The notes under the pieces are model-generated. The model was not told the DNA's origin, searched no databases, and worked only from the letters and a program-made list of their open reading frames with translations. Made by a program: the position numbers and the translations under genes. A DNA stretch of 64,000 bases from the NCBI RefSeq assembly GCF_004337985.1, contig NC_043742.1, positions 3,830,176-3,894,175 of the forward strand. The letters run 5' to 3'. This stretch comes from Pyricularia pennisetigena (Eukaryota; Ascomycota; Sordariomycetes; Magnaporthales; Pyriculariaceae). Positions 23,600 to 34,508 of the stretch are shown piece after piece. Each line of letters starts with the position of its first letter. The first letter of the stretch is position 1.

Positions 23600-24290
23600 T
23601 ACCAATTAACGGTTATAATTACCGCCGCTGCGAAAAAAGGTATTGGATATAACAGCAAAAATAATGGTTTTAATAAGGGTCGTCGCGGCCCCGGAATTAA
23701 CCATTTTATTTTATACGTCCTAATAAATGCGGACCTAATTGGTATACGCGGTAAAGAAATTTCGAAATAATACGGTATTTTTACCAGGGATTTTTTTGCT
23801 ATCCACGACGGTGTTTTTAATTAAGGGTTGGACGATATAACGATTATTATAAATTATAATTTTTAATTTTCGCAAACGGCGGCGGAAAATAAGGTTAAAA
23901 GCGTAAACGGCCTCGTTATAATAATAATACGATTTTTCAATATCGTAATATCGCTGGTAATTAATACCGTCGGGGGCAGGGCCATACTCCCAAACCCCAT
24001 TTAATGAATTTGAAACGCTTTTATACAAAAAACGCAAAAAATAAATACATTTTCCGGAACGGTATATTCGTCGTTATTTAAATTATTTTGGAGTTCCGCG
24101 GCACCGATAACGCGACGAAAACGCTGCGAATATAAATTAACGATATTACCCAATCGGTATTTAATCGACACTATTTACAAATGGGCGACCGTTATTATTA
24201 TGCAACGAAAATAATTAATTACCACGGTAGGAAGGCCGGCCATTTTTATTACCGGTACTAATTTATTTAAACGTTATTTATAACGCGATT
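23600..24290 (-). pseudogene. Antisense reading frame, gypsy A copy
   Basis: This is the counterpart of the minus-strand frame at 19850-20700. The best open stretch is 23735-24037 and contains GVWEYGPAPDGINYQ, KSYYYYNEAVYAFN and RRRLRKLK. A small insertion near 24000-24015 shifts the frame relative to copy B. Stops just below 23735 arise from TGG and CAG codons that read W and Q in copy B. Retention of the same frame in both copies is the main evidence that it once coded. Confidence 0.5.
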
Positions 24291-24596
24291 AAAGAAATAA
24301 AAACCCGGGATATAATAACGAGGAATTGGTAACGACAAATAACGATACGAATAATAAATAGGAACGAATAAGAAACGAAAATGGACGAAATAAAAATAGT
24401 ACAAATAAAAAAACAAAACGATAAAAAAACGGGAAAAAATCGATAAAATGGCAAAAAAAAGGAAATGGGGACGAAAAGGATTCGAATGGAGGAAAAATTG
24501 GAAAATAAAAAAAATTAGGACGATAACGCGGGAAAAATACGAAAAATAAAAACCGTAACCACCACGGAAAAGGAATTATACCAATAAATAAACGAA

Positions 24597-25072
24597 CCTA
24601 TACCGCCTAAAATAAAAGGAAAATAAACCGCGATAAACACCCGCAAACGGTAAATACGATAAAAAAAACCGCGACACCACCGCAACCAAAAACAGGAAGG
24701 TGAAACCCGATTACGGCCCTATACCGCCCAAAATAAAAAAAAAATAAACCGCGATAATTACCCGCAAACGGTAAATACGATAAAAAAACCACGATATAAT
24801 CGCAGTTAAAAATAGGAAAATAAAATTCGACCACGGATTTATATTACCCAAAATTAGGAAAAAGCGAACCACGATAACCGCCCGTAAACGGAACCGGGGA
24901 TAAAAAACCCGCGACATAACCGCGGCCGAAAATAAAAAGGTAAAACCCGATTACGGGTTTACACCGCCCGGAATAATGGACGGGTAAATTATATTAGGAT
25001 ACGCGCCCGTTAAATTGCCTTTATACCTCCAAATAGGGACCACACCCGATAAAAAACGGGCGAATACGGGTT
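24597..25072 (+). repeat. 120-bp tandem repeat, 4 units, in gypsy A
   Basis: Units start near 24597, 24718, 24838 and 24958. They share the TATACCGCC.AAAATAAAA start and the GATAAAAAA.CCGCGA core with the array at 21006-21602, with one unit fewer. More stop codons are present in the plus frame than in copy B. Confidence 0.8.
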
Positions 25073-25073
25073 A

Positions 25074-25261
25074 TATTATGGATTCGTGTTTAAGGCACGT
25101 ATTACGTAATAAAATATAAAAGCGGGTTAGGGATAATATATAAAGGGAAGGATATTACCACGACCCGGACATACACCTTTTCCTCCCTTTTTCCCCAGCG
25201 TTAATAATAATACCAACAAGGATATTTAACGGTCTTAAGGCCGTTGGCTTACCCTATAATA
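25074..25261 (+). repeat. Gypsy A 3' LTR
   Basis: The 188-bp LTR matches 21603-21790 with scattered transitions, for example GGTCTTAAGG for GGTCCCAAGG. It ends CCCTATAATA. No matching target duplication can be tested because the 5' end of this element is missing. Confidence 0.88.
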
Positions 25262-26643
25262 ATAATATTCCTTATTAGGAATCAAAAGCGACGGTAACCG
25301 TTAATTAGGGTTTTGCGCTCCAAATATTATATTATAATCGTAATTTCGGGTCGGTCGAAAAACGTTTTAACGAAACGTATTATCCTTTTATAATATAATT
25401 GGTTAAAAATGTAAATTTTAATTTCTGCTATAAAAATTACGGTGCACCTGAATATAAATACGTTTGCTGGTATAATTACCCGGACCAAACGTAATATAAA
25501 AAACGATTCCCTTAAATCCTTCCATTATAAAATTATATAAAATTTATTAATAATAAATAATACGATACGTTAATAAAATATAGGGTTTCGAAAAAATTTA
25601 AAAAATTGGTAACCGGTAATTTATTCCGGGCCTAGGAAAATGTGCGTATATTTACAAACGGTTTACGGGTTCCAAAAAAAGTTGTACTAAATAAAATTAA
25701 TTTTGGTAATAAAAAACGTAGATTTATATTTACGTTTAAAATGGATTAATCGATTAATTTGGGGCTCGCGGCGGGATAACGTTATATATTGCGCAATTGT
25801 TTTTACCTTAATTTATTTAATGGGATTATTTGGATAATAATAATATTATTGCGAATAATTATTGTAATTTGAAATATTATACTTTTCCCGTACCCGGTTT
25901 TTACCAGCAAAATAACATTTTTTATATGGTATAAAACCCGGTTTATATATTATATTTAGTTATAATATGGGATTCGTACAGGAATATTAAAAAATTTATA
26001 AATATTTAAAAACTATATAATAGTTAGAAAAACGAATTTATATAATAAATTTATATCACCAAAAATTTTGGTTTTGGCGTATAATTCCGGGAAAAAGTGC
26101 ACGTGGGGGGAGGTATTTACCGCCGCGTTTACGGGATCGCAACCGAGGAAAAATACGTCGATTTGCTGGAAAAACGAGGAATATATAAACGTATTTCCAA
26201 GCATTGTAAATATACGATTTAATAAAATATATACGTAAATTTGCGGGGATTATAGTTTTTTTTATAATCGGATAAATAGCGTACAATATAATATTAACGT
26301 TATACGAATTGCTACAATATTAATATTACGTTTTTTATAATAAAATTTATATGTTAAAATTCCTTTTAATAAAGCAATTTTCCATATATAAATTTTAAAC
26401 ATTAATACCTGGTATTAAGGAAATAAAAGGTAAATATCGATGGGGTTAATGGGCTGGGTATGGAATACCGCCATAGGCGGATTAAAGGCGGCCTATATTA
26501 AATTTTTAATTAAAGGGATATATTAAAAAAGTTTCAACTTTATATAAAAAACCTATTAATTCCTATTTTTAACGATGTTTTTTTTTAATATTTTATATAA
26601 TTATCGAATAATATGGGAATATTTATTGGCAAATTAACGAAAA
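25262..26643. other. AT-rich RIP-like sequence, no gene
   Basis: The composition is like the transposon block and no motif-bearing reading frame is present. A segment at about 26098-26120 (GCACGTGGGGGGAGG) resembles the core of the 347-bp repeat at 915-1603. Otherwise I see nothing assignable. Confidence 0.6.
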
Positions 26644-26793
26644 TACCGCTATAAGCGGCGAAAATCGACAAATTATCCTTAAACCTAAACCAAAGCGTTT
26701 TTTGGATGGACCCACAGGTACATTGCAAAGCCGCAATTGAGCCACGAAGTGGATCGATTGTGGAGCTCTGGGCTTCAGGGATGAGCCCTGAGA
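26644..26793 (+). repeat. Short modular hairpin repeat, copy R2
   Basis: It starts TACCGCTATAAGCGGCG and ends in the hairpin TCAGGG-ATGAG-CCCTGA type module. It is nearly identical to the following copy and inverse to 537-705. It contains the CCACGAAGTGG hairpin. No coding capacity. Confidence 0.8.
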
Positions 26794-26801
26794 TTAAAAA
26801 A

Positions 26802-26953
26802 TACCGTTATAAACGGCGAAAATCGACAAGTTGTCCCTAAACCTGAACCAGAGCGTTCTTTGGATGGACCCACAGGTACATTGCAAAGCCGCAATTGAGC
26901 CACGAAGTGGATCGATTGTGGAGCTCTGGGCTTCAGGGATGAGCCCTGAGACT
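26802..26953 (+). repeat. Short modular hairpin repeat, copy R3
   Basis: This is a tandem neighbour of 26644-26793, separated by about 8 bp. It is less mutated than that copy (for example CCTGAACCAGAGCGTTC against CCTAAACCAAAGCGTTT). It ends GAGCCCTGAGACTA and runs straight into a 5S rRNA-like sequence. Confidence 0.8.
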
Positions 26954-26955
26954 AT

Positions 26956-27050
26956 CCCAAAATCCAGGGTTTTTCTCCTCGTACTGATTTAGTGAGGGCC
27001 GAACTAGTACTCAGGTGGGTGACCACTGGGGAATCCTTGGTGTTGTATGT
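26956..27050 (+). pseudogene. 5S rRNA-like sequence, 5'-truncated
   Basis: The last ~95 bp of a fungal 5S rRNA can be recognised. The region AGTGAGGGCCGAACTAGTA is followed by GGTGGGTGACCACTGGGGAA (the C-box region) and the 3' end TGTTGTATGT. About 20 bp of the 5' end is missing; the repeat R3 occupies that place. Dispersed 5S genes and pseudogenes are usual in filamentous ascomycetes. Only a short T-run follows. It is probably not functional. Confidence 0.7.
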
Positions 27051-29124
27051 TTTCTGACTTTTTTATTTCTTTTTATTCGCTTCTTTTTATGCATGCATGC
27101 TCGCATGCTCTGGTCAAACATTTCCGGTCGCTCAGGTGGCAGCTGAGTCTTTCCCTTACTACATCCTTGACATTTTCTAAGCTGTCGACGTCGTCCCAGA
27201 ATGTGGGTTAGCGGTGAGTTCAGACTTTATGACCTTTGGAAGGAAATACTGACTTGCTCCCGAAACGAACTAGACTAGTTTTTCTCAATCTTAAGCGCCC
27301 GCCTCATGAGCAGGAGGCTATCGATCTCGTTGTTGGGTAGTTGTCAGTGCTCCCATGAGTACCTGAGAGTACGACCTTTTCGCCATCGGCCGCGGTTATG
27401 CGGTGGACGACGATGCGGAACTTTTGGTACGGCTGGAGCTTGCAAATATAAGCTCTCGGAGCCGGCCAGGTACAGTTTCCCCCTGAAGAAGCGGCGTCCG
27501 TGTTTTGCGGCGTGAACAGAAAATTTTGACAGCGCCCGCTGGTGGTGCAGGGCAGGTGTCCACAGAAATGCCAGCAGCACAGAACCGTTGAGCCGATTGC
27601 GATGGGTGGTGCCCTCTGTTCGGAGAATCAAATTCATTTCTCAAAGTTCTCGCTTGGCTGGCTACCATTTCCGCGGTTTTAGTACTGGTGTTTTGTCTCG
27701 AGAAAGCTCCTAGCTCACTCCATTTTACAAAGACTTTCTGATCCGGGCTTCCATCGCTTCGATGCAAGTCGAGCAACAATTCGTCATTTGCGCCTTTTCT
27801 CGATTATCGAATAATGTGCAGTTTTTGTTTCGGCTTCTTCAAGGCGCTAAACTCGGTTGTCCAAGGCACTGTTGCTTGAACTTCTCCGTACACTGATTTA
27901 GCGTGACCTTTTGTTCGGCGAAAAGAAAGAGAAAAAAAATTAAAAATTAAAAAAAAGAAAGTTGCCGTTAGTTAGGAACGCTGTTATATGAGCAAAATTA
28001 AACGAGACGTGCCGCCAACTAGTGCAATGACGAGGATATTCCACATAGCGGCAATGGCGATATTGCGAGTAGAATTCTATTTGTCTACATCAAAGCGAGG
28101 TGACGTGGGATGAAAGCCCTCAACCGGGATTTCTGCGACTGGATAAAATACGATAACAGTTCATCTAGCGCATCACATTAGCTGGTGGCAGGTCAGCAAA
28201 TACGTGGATTTGACAATGATTTGATTACTTGGCAAGCATCCACGCAAGCCTGCCGCGGGTAGCGCTCACTTGGGGTATAAGTCGAGTCGACTGCTTACTT
28301 TTGAATGCAGCAGGCTACTTAGCCCGCCAACATAATCAACTATCTACAGTCTTTATTTACTACAAGGATTTATTTGTCTTTTATTCGTTGCTGTCACACT
28401 TTACACTTTTCATGATAATTTAGGCCTGTGGGGTCTCAGTGGGTATAAATGCACCCAACGTGACGGAATTTCAGGGCAAGGATTAGGTCTAGAGCTTACT
28501 GTACTGTACAACGAGGCTCTATGCTAACCAACCCTGAATGGACATAGATCAAATTATGCTATTCCAGCTGATATTTCATTAGGCGGCTGACAACGTGGCA
28601 GGTTTGATATGTTTAGAAAGATCTAATGCCGTTTTTTTTCCCCTGCATGTTACTAAGCCACAAAGCTAACCAACGCCTTCCTGATTTCTCGCATAGGGTC
28701 AAATGAAAACTATTGCAAGTAGGATTGCCGAGGTTTCTTTACCAATCTCACCTCAGCTATGATATGTTTTTCCGCCAGGATTTTCATCTATGATGACTCC
28801 AGGCAGCCGTGGGATCGCCCCACTGCCGGGCAACCTTGGGTAACCTGACCCCGCACGATGCGGAACTTTGGAACAGCCCGAATGCGATGGATGGTGATCA
28901 GGTAGTTGTTAGGTAGTTAGTTACAGGGCGTGGTAGCAGACATCTCCGGTCCAGCGGTGCAAGGTACCCTGCATGAAGCACGCACCCAACCTTATATAAA
29001 CATATCTACCTAACCCATTTTAATTTTTATTTTTTTTATTTTTTTTTTATAGTTTCCTTATCGTCCCATCCAACATTTCGGCCGTCAAAGCACCAAACCA
29101 TCCCCCATTCGGGTGTTAGCAGCC
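27051..29124. other. Intergenic region upstream of the GMC gene
   Basis: The composition is back to normal gene-space GC. No ATG-started frame of convincing length or codon structure is present. The stretch just before the gene (29010-29050) is T-rich, which is common in fungal promoters. No RNA gene was seen. Confidence 0.6.
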
Positions 29125-31230
29125 ATGCCGTGGCCCTTTTCGACTCCTTACCCGCAACGCACCGGCGCCGAGGTCCACGGCCAGACGTTTGATTATGTCA
29201 TCGTCGGCGCCGGAACCGCCGGCTGCGTCCTCGCCTCGCGGCTGAGCGAGCCGGATCCCGTGACGGGCCAGCGGGCAAGCGTCCTGGTGCTGGAGAAAGG
29301 TCTGGCGAGCGACTCGATCCTGACTCGGATGCCGCTCATGTCGCAAAATATGTTTATGGACTTTATGCAGGCCGTCCGCGACTCCTTTGCCGCCCCGCTG
29401 GACATCGCCTACGGGAAGCGCCTCAGGCTGTGGGCCGCCCAGGGCGTCGGCGGCTCGTCGCGCGTCAACGCCATGCTGCACACCAGAGGCACCCCCGGTG
29501 CTTATATAGAATGGGCCGACAGTATGGGCCTGACCGATTGGAGCTGGCACAAGGTCGAGCCGTACTTTATCAAGATGGAGACCGCCATTGAGCGTCCCAA
29601 TGATCCGTCAAGAGGGCACAGTGGTCCAATCCCGCTTCGTCAGATGGAGCATAATTTCCGTTTCTATCCCTAGTGAGTCAGGACAGCCTTTTTTTTTACT
29701 CTTGGTGAAAGAATATAAGGGGAAAAAAAAAAAAAAACTTTTGAATGATGGCTGGCTCACCCAAGACTCGTCCGGGGGTGGTCCTTCAGTCTCGAAAAAG
29801 TCTTCAACGAACTGGGTCTTCCCACAACACATGACCCAAACTCACCCAAGGCACCGGCACAAGCCTACAAACACCTCGAGGTGGCCATCGACCCCAAGAG
29901 CAGACGAACCACGGCCTTCCGGGGCTACCTGAACAAGTCCATCGCGCTGGAGCGCCAGGATAACCTGACCATCTGCACGGGAGTGAGTGCGTCCAGGCTG
30001 GACCTTGACGCGGAAGCAGGACAGGTCAAGGGTGTTTACTTCCGCCCGGCCGGCAAGGCAAAGTCCAGCAGCGCTCAAGACCAGCAGCATAACAAGGCGA
30101 CGGCGGCGGAGTTCTACGTCACGGCTCGTCGAGAAGTCATCGTCTGCAACGGAACCATCAAGACGCCGCAGCTCCTGCTGCTGAGCGGCATCGGACCAAA
30201 GTCCCACCTGGAAAAGGTCGGCATCCCCGTGGCCAGGGACCTCCCCGCGGTCGGCCAGAACCTAGCGGACCACATCTGCTTCCCCGTGCAGGCCAAGGTC
30301 GCCATGACCGAGTCCCTGCGCCAGGCCGAGCACTGGTTCTGGGCGCTGTGGGGCCTCGTGATGTACTTCCTCTTCAACCGCGGGATATTCTCGAGCTCCA
30401 GCACCAACTACGCCGCCTTCCTCCGCACCGCCACGGTCGACCGGGAGACGATGAAGGTCCAGACCAGCCCGGAGAACATGGACGCCACGGACGCGGCCAA
30501 CACGCCGGACGTAGAGCTCATGATCAACGCCATCAACAGCATCGAGAACCCGATGCCGGGCTACCCGCCCATGCTGGCGATGCACACGGCGCTCCTCCAA
30601 CCGCACTCGCAGGGCTCGCTGGAGCTGGCCTCGGCCGACCCGGACGCGCACCCCAACATCACGTACCCGTTCCTCGACGACGCGCGCGACGTGGCGACGG
30701 CGCGGACCGCGATCCGCTTCTCCATGCGCGTGCTGCACGGGCTCGCCACGAGCGGCTACCCGCTGCCCTGCGCCTTGGTGATCGCCCCGGGCGTCAACAC
30801 GGAGCTGATCCAGCCGGCGCCGGGCCACACGCTGGCGCCGGACGGCAGCGGCCGGCTGCTGTTCAACGCCGAGTTCCGCGAGCCCGTGCCGCAGTTCGTG
30901 CGCGACTGCGACCGCGAGCACGGCCACGTCGAGCTGCGCGACGCCCGCGACGGCTGGCGCTCCGTGACCGACGCCGAGGTCGACGAGTTCGCCCGCCTCA
31001 TCGGCACCTCGGGCGCCCACCTCACCTCCACCTGCCGCATGGACAACGATCCGCGCCGCGGCGTCGTGGACCAGCAGCTGCGCGTCCACGGCTTTGCCAA
31101 CCTGCGCGTCGCCGACGCCAGCGTCTTCCCCAAGATCCCCGCCTGTCATACCATGGCCCCCGTGCTGATGGTCGGCGAACGGTGTGCTGATCTAGTCAAG
31201 GATGCTTGGAGGGATAGGAAGGAGAAGTGA
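29125..31230 (+). CDS. GMC-family FAD oxidoreductase
   Basis: Flavoenzyme of the glucose-methanol-choline family, which oxidises alcohols or sugars with FAD; the substrate is not predictable. Two exons, 29125-29672 and 29790-31230, give 662 residues, within the family range. The intron (GTGAGT...TTCAG, 117 bp) keeps phase and joins TA|T as tyrosine. The ADP-binding motif GAGTAG is at residues 28-33, GMC signature 1 ([10 protein letters not shown]) near residue 110, and signature 2 ([16 protein letters not shown]) in exon 2. The active-site pair is likely H593 (HLTSTCRM) and H636 (ACHTMAP). No clear secretion signal is present, so it is probably intracellular. ATG 29125 is the first start in frame. 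It converges with the sugar transporter downstream. Confidence 0.93.
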
Positions 31231-32420
31231 TGTTTTGGAATGGGTGAGTGTGTGTGTGTGAGAGAGAGAGAGAAAGAGAGCGTCTTGGTCTTGGACATGA
31301 GATAAACCACGGATTGTGAATAAATGGTTACATTTTTTGTACATTAAACAAATTACCGACCTTGAGTAAATGGTAGCTACACCTTTGTTGGTATAGATAT
31401 GCTTGTTAACACTTATATATAAACGTGAAATCATCCCTGAGAAACAAAGGCTGTATTGCATCTAGACTTGATTGAACTGCACAGCCTCAACAACATTTCC
31501 TTTGTTTCAAGTCCAGCCCGCAGAGAGTATGCCAGTGGAGCAGACCAATAACGCTGGCCTACACGACTCTCCCCGTAGTCGCTAGGCTTTTATCTCCTTG
31601 CCAGTATCCCTCTTGGACCCTGTCTTGACTTGATACTGTATCCCGGAGCATCGACCTCACCCCGGGTTCGAAACAAAAAAAAAATGGGGGTCGGAGCAAA
31701 CTCTCGCGGCCGGTTCTCCGGAGGAAACAAAGTGGGAATATACAGTCTCGGCTAAACACCCATGATATGCATATACAGAGTTGGGGGGGCTTGTATATTC
31801 GTGTATGATCTGTTTCCTCTTATGTATCACGGACAAGCAGCCCCTGCGTTCAGCTTTTGAGATGGTGTCGTCATATATGTGGTTATGCACTCCCGTCATC
31901 ATTTTTGGGGGGCCTGTCAAAAATTTCAGTTTCATCGACAGACACAAATTGTTAGACCGAGGCATACCCAGCATTTACAATGTGCATGAGAAGAGTAATA
32001 ATTTTTTTTATTAGATAGAAGGCAAGTTTTGTCGTAACGATCGTGGCTTGATATGATGCCCACACCATAGGACCCAGACTGCACCCCAGCTCAACCGGGA
32101 CACAGTAAAAATGACCTTTTGTGATCAGAAAAGTGTGGGGCTCAAGCGACAAAGGGAGACGATGAGCAGGTCGACACTATCCACATCCTTTCATCCCTTT
32201 GCGGGAAAAAAAAAAAGTCATGTTTTGCCGAGAGCAGAGACAAAGCCTCGTTTGGTATCACATAGGGGCGGTTAATCCCCTTTATTTCTTAGAAGAGTTT
32301 GCAAGAGAAAAACGAATCAGACGATGATCGGTACCGGCGCGTACAAAACACGTCAGTGGCATGAAAAGACAAAAGAATCAAATGCAATCGACAAGGCGAT
32401 GTAACCAAGAGGCGACAACT
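31231..32420. other. Intergenic region between convergent genes
   Basis: It holds the 3' ends of the GMC oxidoreductase and the sugar transporter. A compound microsatellite of GT then GA repeats lies at 31247-31281, shortly after the GMC stop. No gene is visible in the remainder. Confidence 0.65.
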
Positions 32421-34138
32421 CTAGTTGGCGGCCTTCCTCGACTCGGCCCGCACAAGCTCGTCCTCGTGATCGGCCGTGTGAATCTCCTTCTCGATCTGGT
32501 GCAGGTCGGTGTGAGGGATCGCATTGTCGCCGTCGAAGATCTTGGCGATCTCCTCGAGAGTTGGGCCCCGGGTCTCGACGTAGAAGAACCACACAAAGAT
32601 GAGCTCCACCGTGTCCCAGAGGGTGTAGAACAACATGAAGTTCCAGTGGTTGGGCATATTGTTCCAGGCGAGTTTGTTGGTTTGGCTGTTGCAAAGCAAG
32701 ACGTTTGTTAGCATCACTTTTCTCATTCCTTTTTCTATGGGCAGAGTGTGACATGACGGTCCAAGTATCAGGGGCAGAAAAAAAAAAGATTTGAAACTCA
32801 CTTTCCAAGGGCCAAGATAGCCTGCACGGTAATGTTCATGATCATCATACCCTTGGCACGAAGGTGGAAGGGAAGGACCTCGAGAGCGTAGGCGACCAGG
32901 AGACCCGAGAAACCAATGCCGTAGAAAGCACCAAAGATCCAGATGAAGACGATCTGTGCGTAGCCGGCGCCGGCGTTGGTCTCGCCCGAGTTCTCGTAGA
33001 CGGCTCCGGTGATGGTCCAGCATGCGAACGAGCCGACCATACCGAACACGGAAACAAGGAACAGCGGGCGACGACCAAACCTGTCAACGTTCAAGGCAGC
33101 GGTGATAGTGACGATGAGATCAAAGACGGTCTTTCCGCAAGAGATGGCCAGCTTGGTGTTCTGGTCCTTGATGCCAGCACCCTCGTAGACAATGTCGACG
33201 TAGTTGGACAAGATGGCGTTGCCAGAGTATTGGGAGATGACACCGAGCGAGATGATGATTGCCAACCGCCATCGGTTGCCCTTGGTGCGGAAAAAGTCCA
33301 TGTAGCTCGTGGCCTTGTCGGCGTTCTTCTCGGCGTTGATGACATCCCGGATCTCGCGGAACTCGAACTGAACGGTGGCGTTGTTGGTGTCGCCGCCAGC
33401 GTGCCACTTGGCGAGGACGTTCAGGGCCTCCTCGTTGCGGTCCTTGTTGACGAGGTAACGAGGCGACTCGGGGATCCACCAGATGCCAACAAGCTGGATG
33501 ACGGAGGGCGCGATCTGGAGGAAGGTGATGGATCGCCACGACCAGTCGTTTCTGATCTGGGCAGTGCCGGCACCAATGGTGGCGACCAGGAGAGCTCCGA
33601 GGTTCCAGAGACAGTTGTAGATGGCAGTGACGGGGCCACGGTGCTGCGGGTGGCAGATCTCGGTAAGAAGCAGGGGCGACGACATCTGGGCGAGCGAGTT
33701 GCCGAAACCGAGGATGAAACGACCACCGAGGTACATCTCGTATCCGTTGGCAAAGGCAGTAACGCAACCTCCAGCCACCATGAGCGTGCAACCAGAGGCG
33801 ATGGCGGTCCTTCGGCCGTAGGTATCGGCGACATATGGGGTGATGAAGAAGGAGATGATGGAACCAATGTTGAACATGTTGATCAGGATACCAAGCTTGT
33901 TGTCATCCTTGATGGCAACGTCGAAGAACGACTTCCACTCGTCGATCTGCTGCGAGACATTGAGCAGAGATCCGTCGTAGCCAGTTGTGGCCGAGGCAAC
34001 CATGAGAACAGCTGCGCACACGTACAACTTGCGCAGATGCGGCTCCTTGTACCAGACGACATGCTCGAACCTGGGTGCCTCAGCCTGAGCTACCTCAAGC
34101 TCGGCAGTGCGAGTGCTGATACCGATGTTGGGAGCCAT
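32421..34138 (-). CDS. MFS sugar transporter (hexose/lactose-permease type)
   Basis: Plasma-membrane sugar:proton symporter of the major facilitator superfamily, sugar porter family. Exons 34138-32802 and 32685-32421 give 533 residues. The 116-bp intron has GTGAGT and CAACAG ends. Family motifs visible are GYDGSLLN in the first membrane segment, DTYGRR and DRFGRR loops after segments 2 and 8, PESPRYLVNK after segment 6, and VETRGPTLEEIAKIFDGD after segment 12. The hydrophobic pattern fits 12 segments with both termini in the cytosol. The PESPRYL-NKDRNEEAL context recalls fungal lactose-permease-like carriers, but the sugar is not certain. Its upstream region contains a 42-base T tract (on the gene strand) about 330 bp before the ATG. 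Confidence 0.93.
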
Positions 34139-34465
34139 GGCGACGTCGATGGCCGGGTATCACTATGGGGTGGTGGGGTTGGTTCAAAAAAAGATTGAAC
34201 AAGTGACAGCGAAGGGACCGTCTGATCCTAAGCAGCACGGATATAAGGAAGGAACCTTACTACCTCGCAAGGACGAGAGAACAAGAACGAGACGAAAGAG
34301 AAACTCAGACAGACGACTGGGAGAAATCGTGAGCCGGGATCGTGTCTCCTTATACATGAGAGGCCGCGAAGGGCAAGGGTTTCTGGAAGCCAACTCCGAG
34401 AGGACATAACTGGGGGAGAAAAAAAGGAGGGGCGTGTCTGTGGGAAACATGTCCAAGTCAAGGGG

Positions 34466-34507
<42 letters not shown>
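34466..34507. repeat. A42 homopolymer
   Basis: There are forty-two consecutive A residues on the plus strand. This is a poly(dT) tract on the coding strand of the sugar transporter, in its promoter. Long poly(dA:dT) tracts tend to exclude nucleosomes, so an effect on expression is possible. Confidence 0.95.

Positions 34508-34508
<1 letters not shown>

Larger units (their letters stand above)
21796..25261 (+). mobile_element. Ty3/gypsy chromovirus A, 3' part
   Basis: It resumes the integrase sequence exactly where 14125 stops. It contains the integrase C-terminus and chromodomain (22261-22617, open 118 codons with EEWVIKKIL and LVKWKKY), the 2.5-kb accessory region and the 3' LTR at 25074-25261. 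It represents the older element into which B inserted. Confidence 0.9.

Noticed and set aside
1..27050. Mitochondrial DNA insertion as the cause of AT-richness
   Set aside because: The block holds nuclear LTR retrotransposons, and the bias is CpA loss with CpG kept, which fits RIP rather than mitochondrial composition.
27396..27779. 127-codon minus-strand frame in the gap before the GMC gene
   Set aside because: It begins with TTG rather than ATG, has no domain and no splice context.
30262..31149. Long open frames on the minus strand and in another plus frame across GMC exon 2
   Set aside because: They are shadows of a GC-rich coding exon. The amino acid composition (Arg, Ala, Gly, Val, His) is that of a frame-shifted reading and there is no domain.
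31661..31676. Possible tRNA B box (GGGTTCGAAAC)
   Set aside because: No A box, acceptor stem or cloverleaf can be formed around it.
32864..34198. 444-codon plus-strand frame opposite the sugar transporter
   Set aside because: It mirrors the transporter exon, has a composition typical of antisense shadows, and lacks any motif. The transporter motifs are unambiguous.
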